Assembly: GCA_034008185.1 (NCBI GenBank)
Contig: CM067082.1
Span: 153,409,395-153,473,394 of the forward strand
Origin: Gorsachius magnificus
Taxonomy: Eukaryota > Chordata > Aves > Pelecaniformes > Ardeidae
Length of the DNA stretch: 64,000 nucleotides
Reading direction: 5' to 3'
The notes under the pieces are model-generated. The model ran no database searches and was not told the DNA's origin. It worked only from the letters and a program-made list of their open reading frames with translations. Within the stretch, counting starts at the first letter, position 1. Every line of letters starts with the position of its first letter. This document shows, in pieces, positions 1-22,900 of the stretch. Both the position numbers and the translations under genes were made by a program.

Positions 1-3000
1 CGGCGACAGACACAGACTACAAAGCCAAAAAATGAGACCTGGAGAGGAACCACACGTGCCTGCAGTACGATTCCTTGACAGTTTTCCTCCTGATGTGACA
101 CAGCTCGACCTCTCCCTCTTCCAGGCACAGCCAAAACCCTCCTCTGAGGAAGCAATTTAGGCAAAACAAGAAAACAAAACCAAACTAACCCGTATTATTT
201 CTCACTAACACTTCATTTTGAGACCTCGTATTTATTCTCCAATGCCCAAGAAGGAGATTCAGCCTGCTGGGTTTTAATTCTTTATTTTAAAATGTTTTCC
301 CAAGTAGCAAAAGTCTGGATTTTTTGAGTGGAAAACCCCACAGAATCACTATTTTAAAAATGGCTATAAAACACATACGCTTTTCCAAAGATCTGTATCA
401 GGATAGACAGTAATATAAATATATAGGTATATATATAAAAATAAATGATTTGGTACAAACAGATTCAACTAGGACAATTTCAGTGAGGGAAAGAAACAAA
501 ATGGAAAAAAAGGTAACATCACAATTTTGTAAATCCCTCTTTTAACCGGCGTTCAACATCTTGACCTTCCACTGAGTGTGAAGGAGGGGGGGGAGAACCA
601 CAACTGCCACTGAAACCTGTGTGCAGTAACTAGATTTTACATCACTCATAGATGTCACGCTTCATCAAGCCACCGTGACAAGAGAGATAGGAAACCGTCA
701 GAAGTGCATGAACTCTGTTTTTCACATGGAAGAGGATACATATTTAAAGCACGTATTTTATGTTTTAGGGCTGTTACCTTACTTTACCCCAAAACAATCG
801 TTTTACGCTGTAAGACAACTGTAAGTGCCTGTAAGAAAGCAACAGTCTGACAACAGTGTTACTTGCCCGGCGTCCGAGCCAGGGGGACAGAAGGGCCACG
901 GCACAGGGAGCCGGGCGCTAACGAGATCTCGCACTGACATCTTTCACCATTATTTGGAATATTGCATTTATCTACTGGAAGCCAGAAGATGTAAAAATTC
1001 AGCTCTCGTCCTTCCCGTGCAAGAACCTTCCCCGTTCAGCGATCCCCAGATCACCTCCCACAAAGCTGAGCGTTATTATTTGTGCCGTGCTTCTTTTCTC
1101 CTCATTTGCAACATCCCAAGTCCCAAACCACCCATCAGGACTCGCACAGGGGACACCGCACGAGGTTCAATCTGCCAAAATCCTCACTATTTTTGGCAGA
1201 GCCTCCTTAGAAGAGGGTGCAAGGGGCAGAGGAAGAAAACCCACTCCCCTTTTCCCCACCCCGGCCGTGACAGCGGGCCAGCGCGCAGCCGGTCCTTCCC
1301 TGCCTGGCTCCTCCATCCCAGGATCCCTGGCCGGGTGCCGGCACGGGCCATTGCCTCCCTCTAGCGCCTGCAGCCGCCTGCGCCCGTCCTCCCCCCAGCC
1401 AGTTCCCAGAGTCCTTTCACATCCCGAAACAAGAGGAGCCTGGTTTGGTCCTGCGAGTAATGACCCATAATTAATGTTTATAGACACTCCAGAGTATGAG
1501 AATTCGCCGCCGAGCCCCAGGAGCGCCTGGGGATCAAGCAGCCTCCAGAAACCCTTCTATAATTAACATTTAACAATTTATGCAGAAACCCCGAGGCAAG
1601 CAGCTGTCTCTGCTTCTGCAGGAGAGGCCCGAGGGCGACAGGACATGAAGACGAACTGTTTAGAAACCCATCATCAGCTTAACTTTTCCCCTCCCGGGCC
1701 CACGGACTTCTCTTACTTGTCCTAGCAAGAAAGAGAGGTGCAAACGTCACCTTGGCACAACAGCAGCAGTTGTATTTGTAGGAGGGACTGAAAACCACCC
1801 AGCTCGTGGGCCCACCCAAAAATGGCCCCCGACACTAACGTGAGGTGCGTGAACAAGCTTCACCGTGTTTGGGTCAAGGGCTGGCTGCTCTCAGCCGGGA
1901 GGAACCCGCGGTGGTGGGTGAAGAAGAGGCAGGAGCAGACAATTCCGTCTACACCTCAGCCCTAGTAATGCTTTAAAACAAATCCTGAAAAAAAAAAAAA
2001 AAAAAAATTTTTAAAAAAATCACATCCGGATGCAACCTTAAAAATGCAAACCAGCGAAACGTTAAGGCGCAAAATCAACGCGTCAGTGGCGGAAGGAATG
2101 AACGAAGTGGCAGAGTTCAAGCAACTGCAGACCCATAAGCAAGATTCTTCTCTTCCCAATTTAGAAAGTAAATATTTACTGTAAATCTGTTTGACACACC
2201 AACGGGTCGCTTTAAAACGCTACTTTGGGCAGAACCCTCGCCCCTCACCCTCTGCAGGACGCAAGGCTCAGGCCAAGAAGCACAGCAGTATCAGCGCTGC
2301 TCCGAGCCTCAGTCACAGAAACACACTCATGATCACGGGGGTTATTAAAATATGGCTCCTTCCCATTAATGTCACATTAGCCTTTAAACAGCCCGATCGA
2401 TAATTTAATACACTCTTTATTCAGTATTTATCCCTGCACCTTTGAGGCATGCCAAAAGCTGATGTCTTTTGGAAGGCCCTTAAAGGTGAAACAATTTAAG
2501 GTCTGGACCCAACAGTGCACAGCTCTGTTCCTGGCCAAGTCAATGAGCAACAGCATCCTGCACTTCCTGCAGCAAGGACTTTCACTGAGAAAATGTATTT
2601 TAAGACTGAATTTCTACTAAAGAAAGTCTCTATTGTAAACATTTAAGATGATCTAGGATTTTAAAATGCCGGTATAAGGTCAGTTAATCAAATGTGAGGG
2701 ATGTGACCAACACGGTACAAGTCTGTCTTTCCTTACACTTCTTGCTTTCAACGGGCAAAAAGTAACCACTTAGGGCAAATCTGAGGCACTGCCTCAGGAA
2801 GTGTTAGTGACAAGGGGTTTACCCTGTACATGAACACAGGAGAGGAACACTGTGATATAACTTAAGGAGGAAAACATCCCCAGAAAATAAACCAAGCTCA
2901 CTAATTCTGCACTAGTTATGATTACAAGGATAATTGCTCTAATTTTGCAGACATTGCTAAGAATAATGGCAGAACTGTTCATTTCTTTGCAAGCAATTAA

Positions 3001-3511
3001 AATAAGCTTCTGCTTTTCTCAAACAAGGACCGAAGGAGACTGTCTACCCTCAGAACAAGCGTGGGCTGGGGAGAGCCCACACACACTCCACCCCGGGGGG
3101 CTGCGGCGCAGGGCAGGGGGACATCGTCCCTGGCCGGGCAGGCCAGGCCCCGCTGACAAGGCTGCCAAAATCCATCGCTGGCCGTTCACAAAGCAGGGAA
3201 AGGAGCCTGAAACCTCAGCTCCTGCAGGTCACCAGGCAGCCGTGGGATTTCACTGGAATTTAAAAAGAAACCCACCAGCCCTAGACGTTACTATAGCCAT
3301 TAAACAGCTTTTAAAATAATAGGAAACATTTGCTTAAGAAAGCCTGCAGCTTGAGGCTCTGAGTTCTTACTGAATGCTTACAACAGAGCCTTCTTGTACG
3401 AGAGGCTCAGTCTTTAATGTATACGTTCTCTATTTTCAGTGAAAGGGCGTACTACCCGAAGCGCTGGGTGCTGCTGCTCACTGACTTGAGCAGGAACATC
3501 CCCACAGTTGC
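1..3511. other. MYD88 3' flank, no gene recognised
   Basis: No coding exon can be supported on either strand. The stretch contains a poly-A run at about 1987-2007 and a GC-richer patch at about 1250-1420. Between about 1440 and 2420 it has several AT-rich TAATTA/ATTAAT-type motifs in otherwise complex sequence. In mammals OXSR1 follows MYD88 on this side, but no OXSR1 exon is seen here. Confidence 0.5.
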
Positions 3512-3517
3512 TTTATT
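3512..3517 (-). promoter_or_regulatory. Candidate MYD88 polyadenylation signal AATAAA
   Basis: TTTATT on the plus strand reads AATAAA on the minus strand, about 174 nt past the MYD88 stop. It is the first canonical hexamer after the stop. Further hexamers lie beyond (for example about 2415), so a longer 3' UTR is possible. Confidence 0.4.
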
Positions 3518-3690
3518 TCCCCTTCCGAGTTATAAAAAAGTGCTAGAGAAAATTCTTTGCTCCCGGTCGCAGGCTCCGAACACCGATTGGAAGGATGCAG
3601 GTTCCGAAGTGGTAAAAGCCCCTGCATGAACGACACCCACAGCCCGAAGGCACAGATTGCAGAAGAGTGCCTGGCTCTCGTGACTTTGCA

Positions 3691-14694
<11,004 letters not shown>

Positions 14695-14740
14695 GGCCGC
14701 GCCGCTCTTGCAACTTCCCCCCGCCGCGCTCCCGCGGCCC

Positions 14741-14750
14741 TTTCGCTTCC
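14741..14750 (-). promoter_or_regulatory. ISRE/IRF-like site upstream of MYD88
   Basis: On the minus strand the core reads GGAAGCGAAA, one mismatch from GAAANNGAAA. It sits 47-56 bp upstream of the MYD88 ATG and next to Sp1-type boxes. Induction by interferon-regulated factors would fit the gene, but this rests on a short motif only. Confidence 0.35.
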
Positions 14751-15029
14751 CGCCTCGCCCCGCCCCGCTGCCGGGCTCTGCCCGCCCTCCCCGCCGCGGG
14801 GAGCGGGGCAGGTTTTGGGTGCGCTGGGGCCGGGCTCTCCCCGCTCCCGGCTCGACGGCGGGCTGTCCCCCGCAGGAGGCGAAGAGCGCGGCCGTGCCGC
14901 CCCGTCCTGGGGCTCCGCTCCCTCCCTAAGGGAGCCCTGGGGCAGCCCCGGACCGGGACCCGCCGGACCCGCGGTGAGGGTCGGGCAGACGCTTCGGCCA
15001 CAGAACGGTGCCGTCCCTGCGGCTGTTTT

Positions 15030-15240
15030 AGAATCATAGAATCACTTTGGTTGGAAAAGACCTTTAAGATCATCGAGTCCAACCTTTAACCTAACCCTGC
15101 CATCCCACCACTAAACCCTGTCCCTAAGCACCTCATCTCTCCTTCTTTTAAATCCCTCCAGGGATGGGGACTCGACCCCTTCCCTGGGCAGCCCATTCCA
15201 GAGCCTATTCCTCTATTCCCCCTCCCCCCCTCAAATCACC
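15030..15240 (-). mobile_element. CR1 LINE 3' end (5'-truncated)
   Basis: Plus-strand text GAATCATAGAATCAC, GGTTGGAAAAGACC and AAGATCATCGAGTCCAACC is the reverse complement of a CR1 terminus. It continues through CCATCCCACCACTAAACCCT to about 15240. It resembles the copy at 13515 closely, so the two probably belong to one subfamily. It lies directly upstream of the MYD88 promoter. Confidence 0.85.
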
Positions 15241-15259
15241 CCATGATGGCTACATTGGG

Positions 15260-15571
15260 TGGATGTCACAAGGACGGAGCCAGACTCTTTGCAGTGGTGC
15301 CCAGTGCCAGGACAAGGGGCAATGGGCACAAACTGAAGCAGAAGAGGTTCCAGTTGAACGTGAGGAAGAACTTCTTTACTTTGAGGGTGACAGAGCACTG
15401 GAACAGGCTGCCCAGGGGGGCTGTGGAGTCTCCTTCTCTGGAGATATTCAACCCCCGCCTGGACGCTGTCCTGTGCCCCCTGCTCTGGGTGAGCCTGCTT
15501 GGGCAGGGGGGTGGCACTGGGTGATCTCCCAGGTCCCTTCCAACCCTTGACATTCTGGGATTCTGTGATTC
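15260..15571 (+). mobile_element. CR1 LINE 3' end (5'-truncated)
   Basis: Plus-strand CR1 3' region with the AGGACAAGGGGCAATGGGCA motif, CTGGAACAGGCTGCCCAGG, and a terminus CATTCTGGGATTCTGTGATTC. It abuts the minus-strand CR1 at 15030-15240, so the 3' ends point outward. Confidence 0.9.
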
Positions 15572-16850
15572 CTGTCCGGCCCCCTAATACAACAAACACT
15601 GGGATTACTGACGCGGCCCCGACAAGGGTGCGTGCTCAAAATCGCTTGATTTGTCTCTTTTTGGTCAAAGAACTTGCTTTTGTGTTCCATATCGGTTCTT
15701 TTCTCAATCCAGTCCTGAACCTATCTATCCAAGTAAGCGGTCAGAGATTTAACAGAATTATGGTGTTATTCTTTACAAAAGAGGCCCAAATGGATACCTA
15801 GTGGTAATAAATCCAGAGCCATCTCCCATCTACCGAGAGGGGGCTGCTTTTAGGGATTGAGGAGTTCAAACCTGGGCTCTCCATCAGGTGATGATGCTCC
15901 ACGACGGCACAAATACTGCCATTGCCAAATTCCCAAACTCTTCAGCGAGTCCAACATCCTGCATAAAACCAAAAATGCTTAAAATGGCCAGGGAACTGTT
16001 CTTAGACTGGGTTTTGGTGCTGAGTACAAAACACGGCTCTTGGCTATGGATTGAACAGTTTCCAGCTTCCAGGCTGGTACCAAAAACAACCGGGGGAGCT
16101 GCAAGGACTCCAGGGCAGTTTTCAAGGGTAATTTACTGTTTTCTGTGGAGTACTGGAGGAGACACCTAAAGGAATGTCCTCTGAAGTCCCAGCCTGCCTA
16201 TGGATCTCTGTTGCATCAGCAGAGATGAGAAAGAGAAATATTCCAGTAGCAAACCTTTTAATTGCACAATGATCGGTAGTTTTAAAGCTTTAAAACATGA
16301 ATTATTAGCGTAAGGAAGTTCAGTAGAAAGAGTTCTGCCTGAACGCCTGCCACGGGAACCGCCTGCTCCGGTTTGTAAGGAGAGGTGGAACTTCAGCTGC
16401 AACGGCTGTGAGCGCCAGGGCAAAGCGAGGGCAACAGCGGCCACAGCTCCTCCAAACTGAAAGGCCATGCCATTTTGCTTAATTGAGATTAATTAAGACA
16501 TCCCCCGTCAACCAAAGGGCTTGACAGAGTTGAGAGGGATACGCTGCTGGCGGGAGTCAGAGCCCCAGCACTGAAGGGCAGGCGTTCCTGGAGAGGGGCA
16601 GGCGAACTGCCCGGGAGCTCAGCACCAGCCTGAGCACCAAAGTGAAAATACAAGATCCCATCACCGCCGTTGGTGCTGACACACAGCCTCCAAATAGCCC
16701 CAGGAACGCTGCAGAGGCAGATCCCTGGCTTCTTTCTTGTATCCAGACCTGTGTCACTGGCTCGGCTCAAGGATTAACCGTTATCCTGGCATCGTCGGCA
16801 GCAAAAGCTCCCACCGAGAGCTTCTCCAGCGCGCACCTGGACAGCCTTCA
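15572..16850 (-). other. CRY-DASH 3' UTR and spacer to MYD88
   Basis: About 1.3 kb between the CRY-DASH stop and the CR1 pair. A non-canonical ATTAAA at 16262-16257 on the minus strand, about 590 nt past the stop, is the only polyadenylation-type hexamer I noted on that strand. No other feature is seen. Confidence 0.4.
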
Positions 16851-16958
16851 TCACGCATCCTTCTTGCGAGAGAAGTAAAAATCTATCCCTCTGTCCTTGT
16901 GCTGCATCGGCGTGTGTGCAGGTCCCCTCCTGCCCCTGGGATGGGGACTTCTTCCCTG
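16851..16958 (-). CDS. CRY-DASH: CRY-DASH exon 14 (C-terminal tail and stop)
   Basis: 108 nt from acceptor TTTGCAG to TGA at 16853-16851. It encodes a basic, Pro-rich linker ([12 protein letters not shown]) and then [12 protein letters not shown]. The final DFYFSR-type motif is shared with fish CRY-DASH as I recall it, which supports this exon although it lies 2.4 kb from exon 13. Confidence 0.88.
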   Translation of the reverse strand, partial: QGRSPHPRGRRGPAHTPMQHKDRGIDFYFSRKKDA

Positions 16959-19900
16959 CTGCAAATGGAAGATGAATGGTGAGAAGTTTACGGATGCTGC
17001 AGAGCGAATCCGATCACCAAGCAGCCCTGACATGCAGAAAGACGTGCACGTGGCACTTCCACCCCCAAGCTGGCAGAAAGGAGGGGGAAGCCTGACAGGC
17101 ACAGCTCTAGGCTTGGACTTAGGAAACTCAGCTTTCCGGTACGATGTCAGCTTGTATTTTCAAAGGTATTTTGATACTCAGGTTGGGGGGGGGGCTGAGG
17201 GGAGATGTTCTTCTCCAGGCCTCAATACTGCTGGGCCAGCAGTCCCAGTATTTGAATGTCACGAGCACAGCGTGGCAGTGCAGGCCCACAGAGCCCAAGG
17301 TGAGCTGGAAAGAGGATCGAAATGAAACTCCTGCCTGACGGAGGGCATTTTTGGGGTTCAAGTTTCATCACTGCCTCAAACCAGTGTCTCACCGAGGGGT
17401 TCCTCCACAGGGCCCTGTCTCTGATCTGGGATGCATTCCGAAGCAGAAGGGCAATAATCCAGGCCCTTCAATAGCGTGGCTGCAAGCAGAAGGTTTTGCT
17501 TCTGCAAAACTTCCTGCTCACAGCGAAGGAATCTGGCCTGAGAAATTTGGTACTGCACCTTGAGATTAAAACCCAAAATGAAGACGTGTTTCTTTCTTCA
17601 CTGAACATCATATGACAGCTAAAGATGAGCCTCCACAAAGCGTCATTACTCGGGAGGAGGCATGGGGGGAAGACAAAATGCTGAAAACCCCTTGAAATAC
17701 ACAACTGCTGGTTACAAACATTTCGTTCTTCCCTTCCAGCTCCACCACCACTGATCCCACCCAGACTGAGAGCACTTTCCTCCCCTACCCATCTCCTCCA
17801 AGAGTCACCAGATACGAGTCTTGAGACCTTGCAGGATCCACATCTCAATCTGTCCCCATTCTAAAGGGGAGAGAGACCCAAAAAGCAAAGTGCAAGGGCC
17901 AGTCCCCGTATTTACTGGTCTTGCTGACTCCAGTTTGGATGCACTCAAGCATGGTAGGAAGTTTGTTGGTTTTACTTGCACCTCACTGCCCTGGTTTTGG
18001 CTGGGATAGAGTTAATTTTCTTCCTAGTAGCTGGCATAGCGCTGTGGTTTGGATTTAGTACTAAACAATGTTGATAACACACTGATGGTTTAGTTGTTGC
18101 TTAGTGCTTACACCAGTCAAGGACTTTTTCAGCTTCCCCTGCTCTGCCAGGGGCACGAGAAGCTGGGAGGGGGCACGGCCAGGACAGCTGACCCCAGCTG
18201 GCCACAGGGCTATCCCAGACCATAGGACGTCATGCCAGGGGGAAGTTGGTTGGGGGGAGAGCAATCGCTGCTCGTGATGGGCTGGGCATCAGTCAGCGGG
18301 TGGTGAGCAACTGCATTGTGCTTCCACTTGTTTTGTATATTCTGTATATTCTCTCACTATTACTATTTTTTTTTCTTCTGTGGTTTTATTAAACTGTCTT
18401 TGTCTCAGCCCAAAGGTATTACTTTTTTTTTTTTCCCAATTCTCTCTCCCATCCCACTGGGAAGGAGAGGAGTGAGGCAGCGGCTCTGTGGTGTTCAGCT
18501 ACCTGCCCGGTTAAACCACAACACTCACGAACAGAGTGGAAACTGAGCATCAGCCTCGGCTGCCTTCTGTCTGTCTGCATCAGGGAGGGTGGTGGTTAGG
18601 CCAGCGGAGGCCTTCAGAGATAGCCCATCCCTCCCTGCTCGCCACTGGGGCTGCCGGGGCAGGCAGGGTCGGAGGGCAGGGAAGGATGCTGCGAAGGACG
18701 GGCTCTCTGTCTCAGCCCTGCCAACTGTACAAGGCTGATGGGATAAAGCAGCAGCTCAGATCTGCATCATTCACCACAGCGGGTGTATCTGACGTTATGT
18801 ATATCCAGAAAGAAAAAAAAACTGAGTAAGAAAAAGCTGCCTAGAACATAGTAAACAACGCGTGCATGGGTTCCTTCTTCAGCCCCATGCGTGGGTTCAT
18901 TCTTTAGCCCCAAAACCAACTGGCCTGGCACAGTTTGTGTCCATATGATGTCGGGTGGTATTGTCAAGGTCATCTTTTGTGCCGCTCCTGAGCACGTGGT
19001 ACCCTCAAGACTGTGCTTGGACATGGTTCTGGAAGGTGCTAGTTGGTCCTGGCAAAATAGTGCAGGGGAATACACTAACGATGTAACGGTCTGGGTGACA
19101 GGAGGTCGGTACTTGCGCCTGTGCCTCAGAGCTACTTAGTTTTCTAGGACAGCCACAGCTAAATAACCCTGACTGCACAGTCCCTGTGCAGAGCTGGACC
19201 AGCCCCTGCCGTGAGGTAGCGTGACTTTGCATCAAAGCAATCTTTTCCCTTTATACCTGAGAAAGAAGAGCAGAATTCACAGATGCTCCTACAGATGCAG
19301 AGCGGCTGCCTGGAGCCCACCTCCCCCCTATCCAAACCTTCCCAGTACTCACGGGCCTCTGGTTGAGGTGTTGGCTCCACTCTGGAGCTGTCACAACTGG
19401 CTGTGGGTAGGTCTCACCCAGAGTTACTCCCGCCTGGGAGAGAGCAGCACTGTTCAGTGCCCAAGGGGTGTGGATATCTGCTCCCTTTATGCTCTGCAGT
19501 TCTGGGACCCAGAGACGGACGTAATCCCCCTGCAAACAGATCCAACAGGAGAGGATCCATTCAGTAACAAGCTGTAAGTGCTTCTCAGCAAGGGTCTTTC
19601 CTAACATGAAAGAAGCCCGATTTCCCGGTAAAGAAGCTGGTGTACTACAGCATCAGTTACCTCTGTCAAGTCTTAGCCCCTCTTGCTAAACCCTCTATCC
19701 AGAATTAGTGCCTAAACACAGAGACCTGGGTGCTGGAGCTCTTCTCCTAGGCTCACTCTGCAGGCAGAGGAGGGAGACAGAGGTGCTTATTTGGTACAGT
19801 TCACCTGCCCTATTTAGGACATAGTGAGATGTCTCGGTTTCATCTGGGACAGAGTTAATTTTCTTCCTAGTAGCTGGCGTAGAGCTGTGGTTTGGATTTA

Positions 19901-22900
19901 GTACTAAACAATGCTGATAACTCACTGATGGTTTGGTTGTTGCTGAGCAGTGCTTACACCAGTCAAGGACTTTTTCATCTTCCCATGCTCTGCCAGGGGC
20001 ACAAGAAGCTGGGAGGGGGCACGGCCAGGACAGCTGACCCCAACTGGCCCAAGCGCTATCCCAGACCATAGGACGTCATTCTCAGAGGAGTGGGCCAGTG
20101 GGGGGAGAGCGATCGCTGCTCGGGACGGGCTGGGCATCAGTCAGCAGGTGGTGAGCAATTGCATTGTGCTTTCATTTGTATATTCTCTATATTCTATTAT
20201 TATTGTTGTTGTTATTGTTATTTTTTTCCTCTGCGGTTTTATTAACTGTCTTTATCTCAACCCACAGGTTTTACTTTTTTTTTTTTTTTTGATTCTCTCT
20301 CCCATCCCACTGGGGAGTGGGGGAGTGAGCAAGTGGCTGGGTAGTGTTCAGCTGGGTTAAACCACAACATGAGATGAAGCCGCTCACAAGAAGTCCTTTT
20401 TTTCTTTCCAGTGACTAAAGGAAACTAGGGTGACTAGCTCAGCTGCACGCTCTTGAGCTTGGCAAGATGACCCCCCCTTGCCCCTGAATCTCTCCCACTA
20501 ACTCTACCCGTGTCCCCTACCAGGACTAATTTCTGATTCCTTGCTAAGTCCTGCCAGCTACAGTGCCAAAAAGGCAACAGCGCATCTTGCCATGAAGCTA
20601 AGGAACAGGGTGGGAACAGGTAATATGGTATGTGAACATGGGTTAAGCACATGGAAAGGGCTATTTATCTGCTCCCACCACTTACAGAGGACAGTCAGAG
20701 GAGTCACAGGTTTAATCTGCTCTCCAGGACTTCCCAAGGTGCCATGTGAGCAGCTCCGTCTCTCTGTCACTGCCGAGTTCTCCAAGGAGCTGCTCTGTGC
20801 TCAAGGAAATGGCTGTGTGAGATACGGATGGGATGTGGCTGTTACCCGGAAGAAACGGTGATGAAATACTAAACACGCAGAGCAACGGCTGGGCAGGGAG
20901 GGCACACGGAGCACCAGCCTCTCTGGGGAAAGTAGCAGATTGTAAATGTCAGATCTTCCTGTACAACAATGAGGAACCTGCCTGACTGTTGGCAAGGAGA
21001 TGGCAGAACTGGTTTTGCAGCAGTATCCACAGAGCAGATTGGTCTCCTCTCATCCCTAAAACTATCACGCATGCTTTGCTGCACTCTTCATTGTAAGACA
21101 GCTGAAGAAGACTTACGTTGCCATCGTAATCCAGGCCTTGTTTAATCATGTTAAACTTCCTGTTCTCCCGCGGGTCGTTGCCGATACCAGCGCTGTACAA
21201 CCAGTTGCCGTAATTGCTACAAACATCGTAATCCACCTTAAGAACAGAGGAAGAAAACAGTAAGAAGAGCTGGGCTGGCCCTTGGTGAATCTTCCCATCC
21301 ACCCCTTATCTCAAGGGAATTCCTTCCATGGGAATCAATCTGACCCCGCTGGGGTAGGCAAGAGCTCTCCCATGTAGGTACAGCTTAGCTCAGAAGAGGA
21401 CCATGCTGCATGACTGTTTTGCACAGCTAGGATCAGCTACTTCTCTTCATGGTCCTTAGGTCAATGAGATAGGTAAAAGTCCAACCAAAGTTCCTCTCCT
21501 TCTCAGTTTCTTTCTTTTTTTAAAATCCTTCTCTGTCTGCTATCACCTGGCAGACTTCCTGACAACTAGCCCTAGCTTTTGAGTTCTCATATTCCAAGAA
21601 ACAGTAGCCCAGTACATTTCAAATACGAGAGAAAATTCTTCCTGACCAGTTACCCAGAGACCACAGACTAACAAAATAATCTCTGCTGATCCTCTTAGGC
21701 ATATTGGAGAAAAGTCTTAACTGAGACTGTCCAGAGTGGCTACAGGGAATGTATGAAGATGCAATTGATACAAACACTGCAGTTTCTTCCCTGCTATACT
21801 CGACCTTCATCAGGCAATAAGCCTCAACTCACAGGGACTTGGCAGGCAGAGGTGCTTTACTAGGGGAAACGCTAGAGCTCTCATGACGTACTCAGTAGGC
21901 TGCACATCATCAAGTTATTCTACATCTAAACAAATAAAAAGCTCTCAAGGATGCTTATGTAAGGAGCAAGGCTCCTGAAACAGGCACAAATGAGAGCAGA
22001 ACATGGTTCAGTCTGAGTGCTCTTCAGCTGGGCAGGGTGGCTTAAATCCAACATCAGCGTTCCAGTTGTAGGACAATTCAAGCCTAGCTCAGGAGTGAAG
22101 TGGCAGTGGTAGCAAACGGCACGGAATCTCTGCGCATTCCTAGGAGGGGTGTTCGTGTCGCGAAAGCGTAGTGCTGGCAGCTGCAGCAGAAAGAGTTTGC
22201 CAAGATCCAGTCACTAAGCAGGTTCAGTGCTGTTCTCCCTTCCCTGCAGCCGCAGCATTGACCATTCCACACGGTGACGTTCCCAAAATCTCAGCTGCTC
22301 CTTACCATGAGGAGCTCAATGCACCCAGATGGCAGAAGACGCAGGGTAATGGGCTGTGCCAAGTTCTCTTCCCCTTTCTCAGGGGTCAGGGTGATCAATA
22401 GCCAGCTGTGCTCACTGTGCAGCACTTCCTCCAGTCAGTGAGATAAGGAGGGGAAGAAAGATGCCATCGGAGGCCTGATGGTGCCATTAACACGCAGGAA
22501 AGCGTGCATGGGAGGCGAGAGCAAATCCAAGGGGGACTGGAGGAGGCAGGCTCACTTCCCCCACAGCCTTGCCCCTTCCTGGCATTCTCTTCTGTTCGTT
22601 TCTCTCCCTTTCCTTGGGGCCTGACCCTGTGAATGAAATCATAACTGAGATATTCTCTGCTCAGGACACCAGAGGTCTCTGGCCTTTCCCCTGGCTTCAG
22701 CGGGTTGCAGAGAGCTTGCATTTGTCTCTCTGCCTGTCTGCTGTGGATGACAAACACCCTCTTCTTCACAGGCACACGCAAATACTCAGTGGGCCTTTGC
22801 TGGAAGTATCAGAGATGAAATATGCATTGCTCTCCCTTTCTAGAGGCAAGTGAGACCAGTTTCAGTTCTGTACTGGCCTCTACGATTCTGTAGCCATATC

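Noticed and set aside
19251..19352. CRY-DASH ending in the frame that runs past exon 13
   Set aside because: A strong GTGAGT donor precedes this stretch, which looks non-conserved. Exon 14 supplies the family-like tail in the right phase.
17987..20369. The two LTRs as the ends of one provirus with exon 13 inside
   Set aside because: Each LTR has its own perfect and different 5-bp target-site duplication, and the sequence between them is CRY-DASH, not retroviral.
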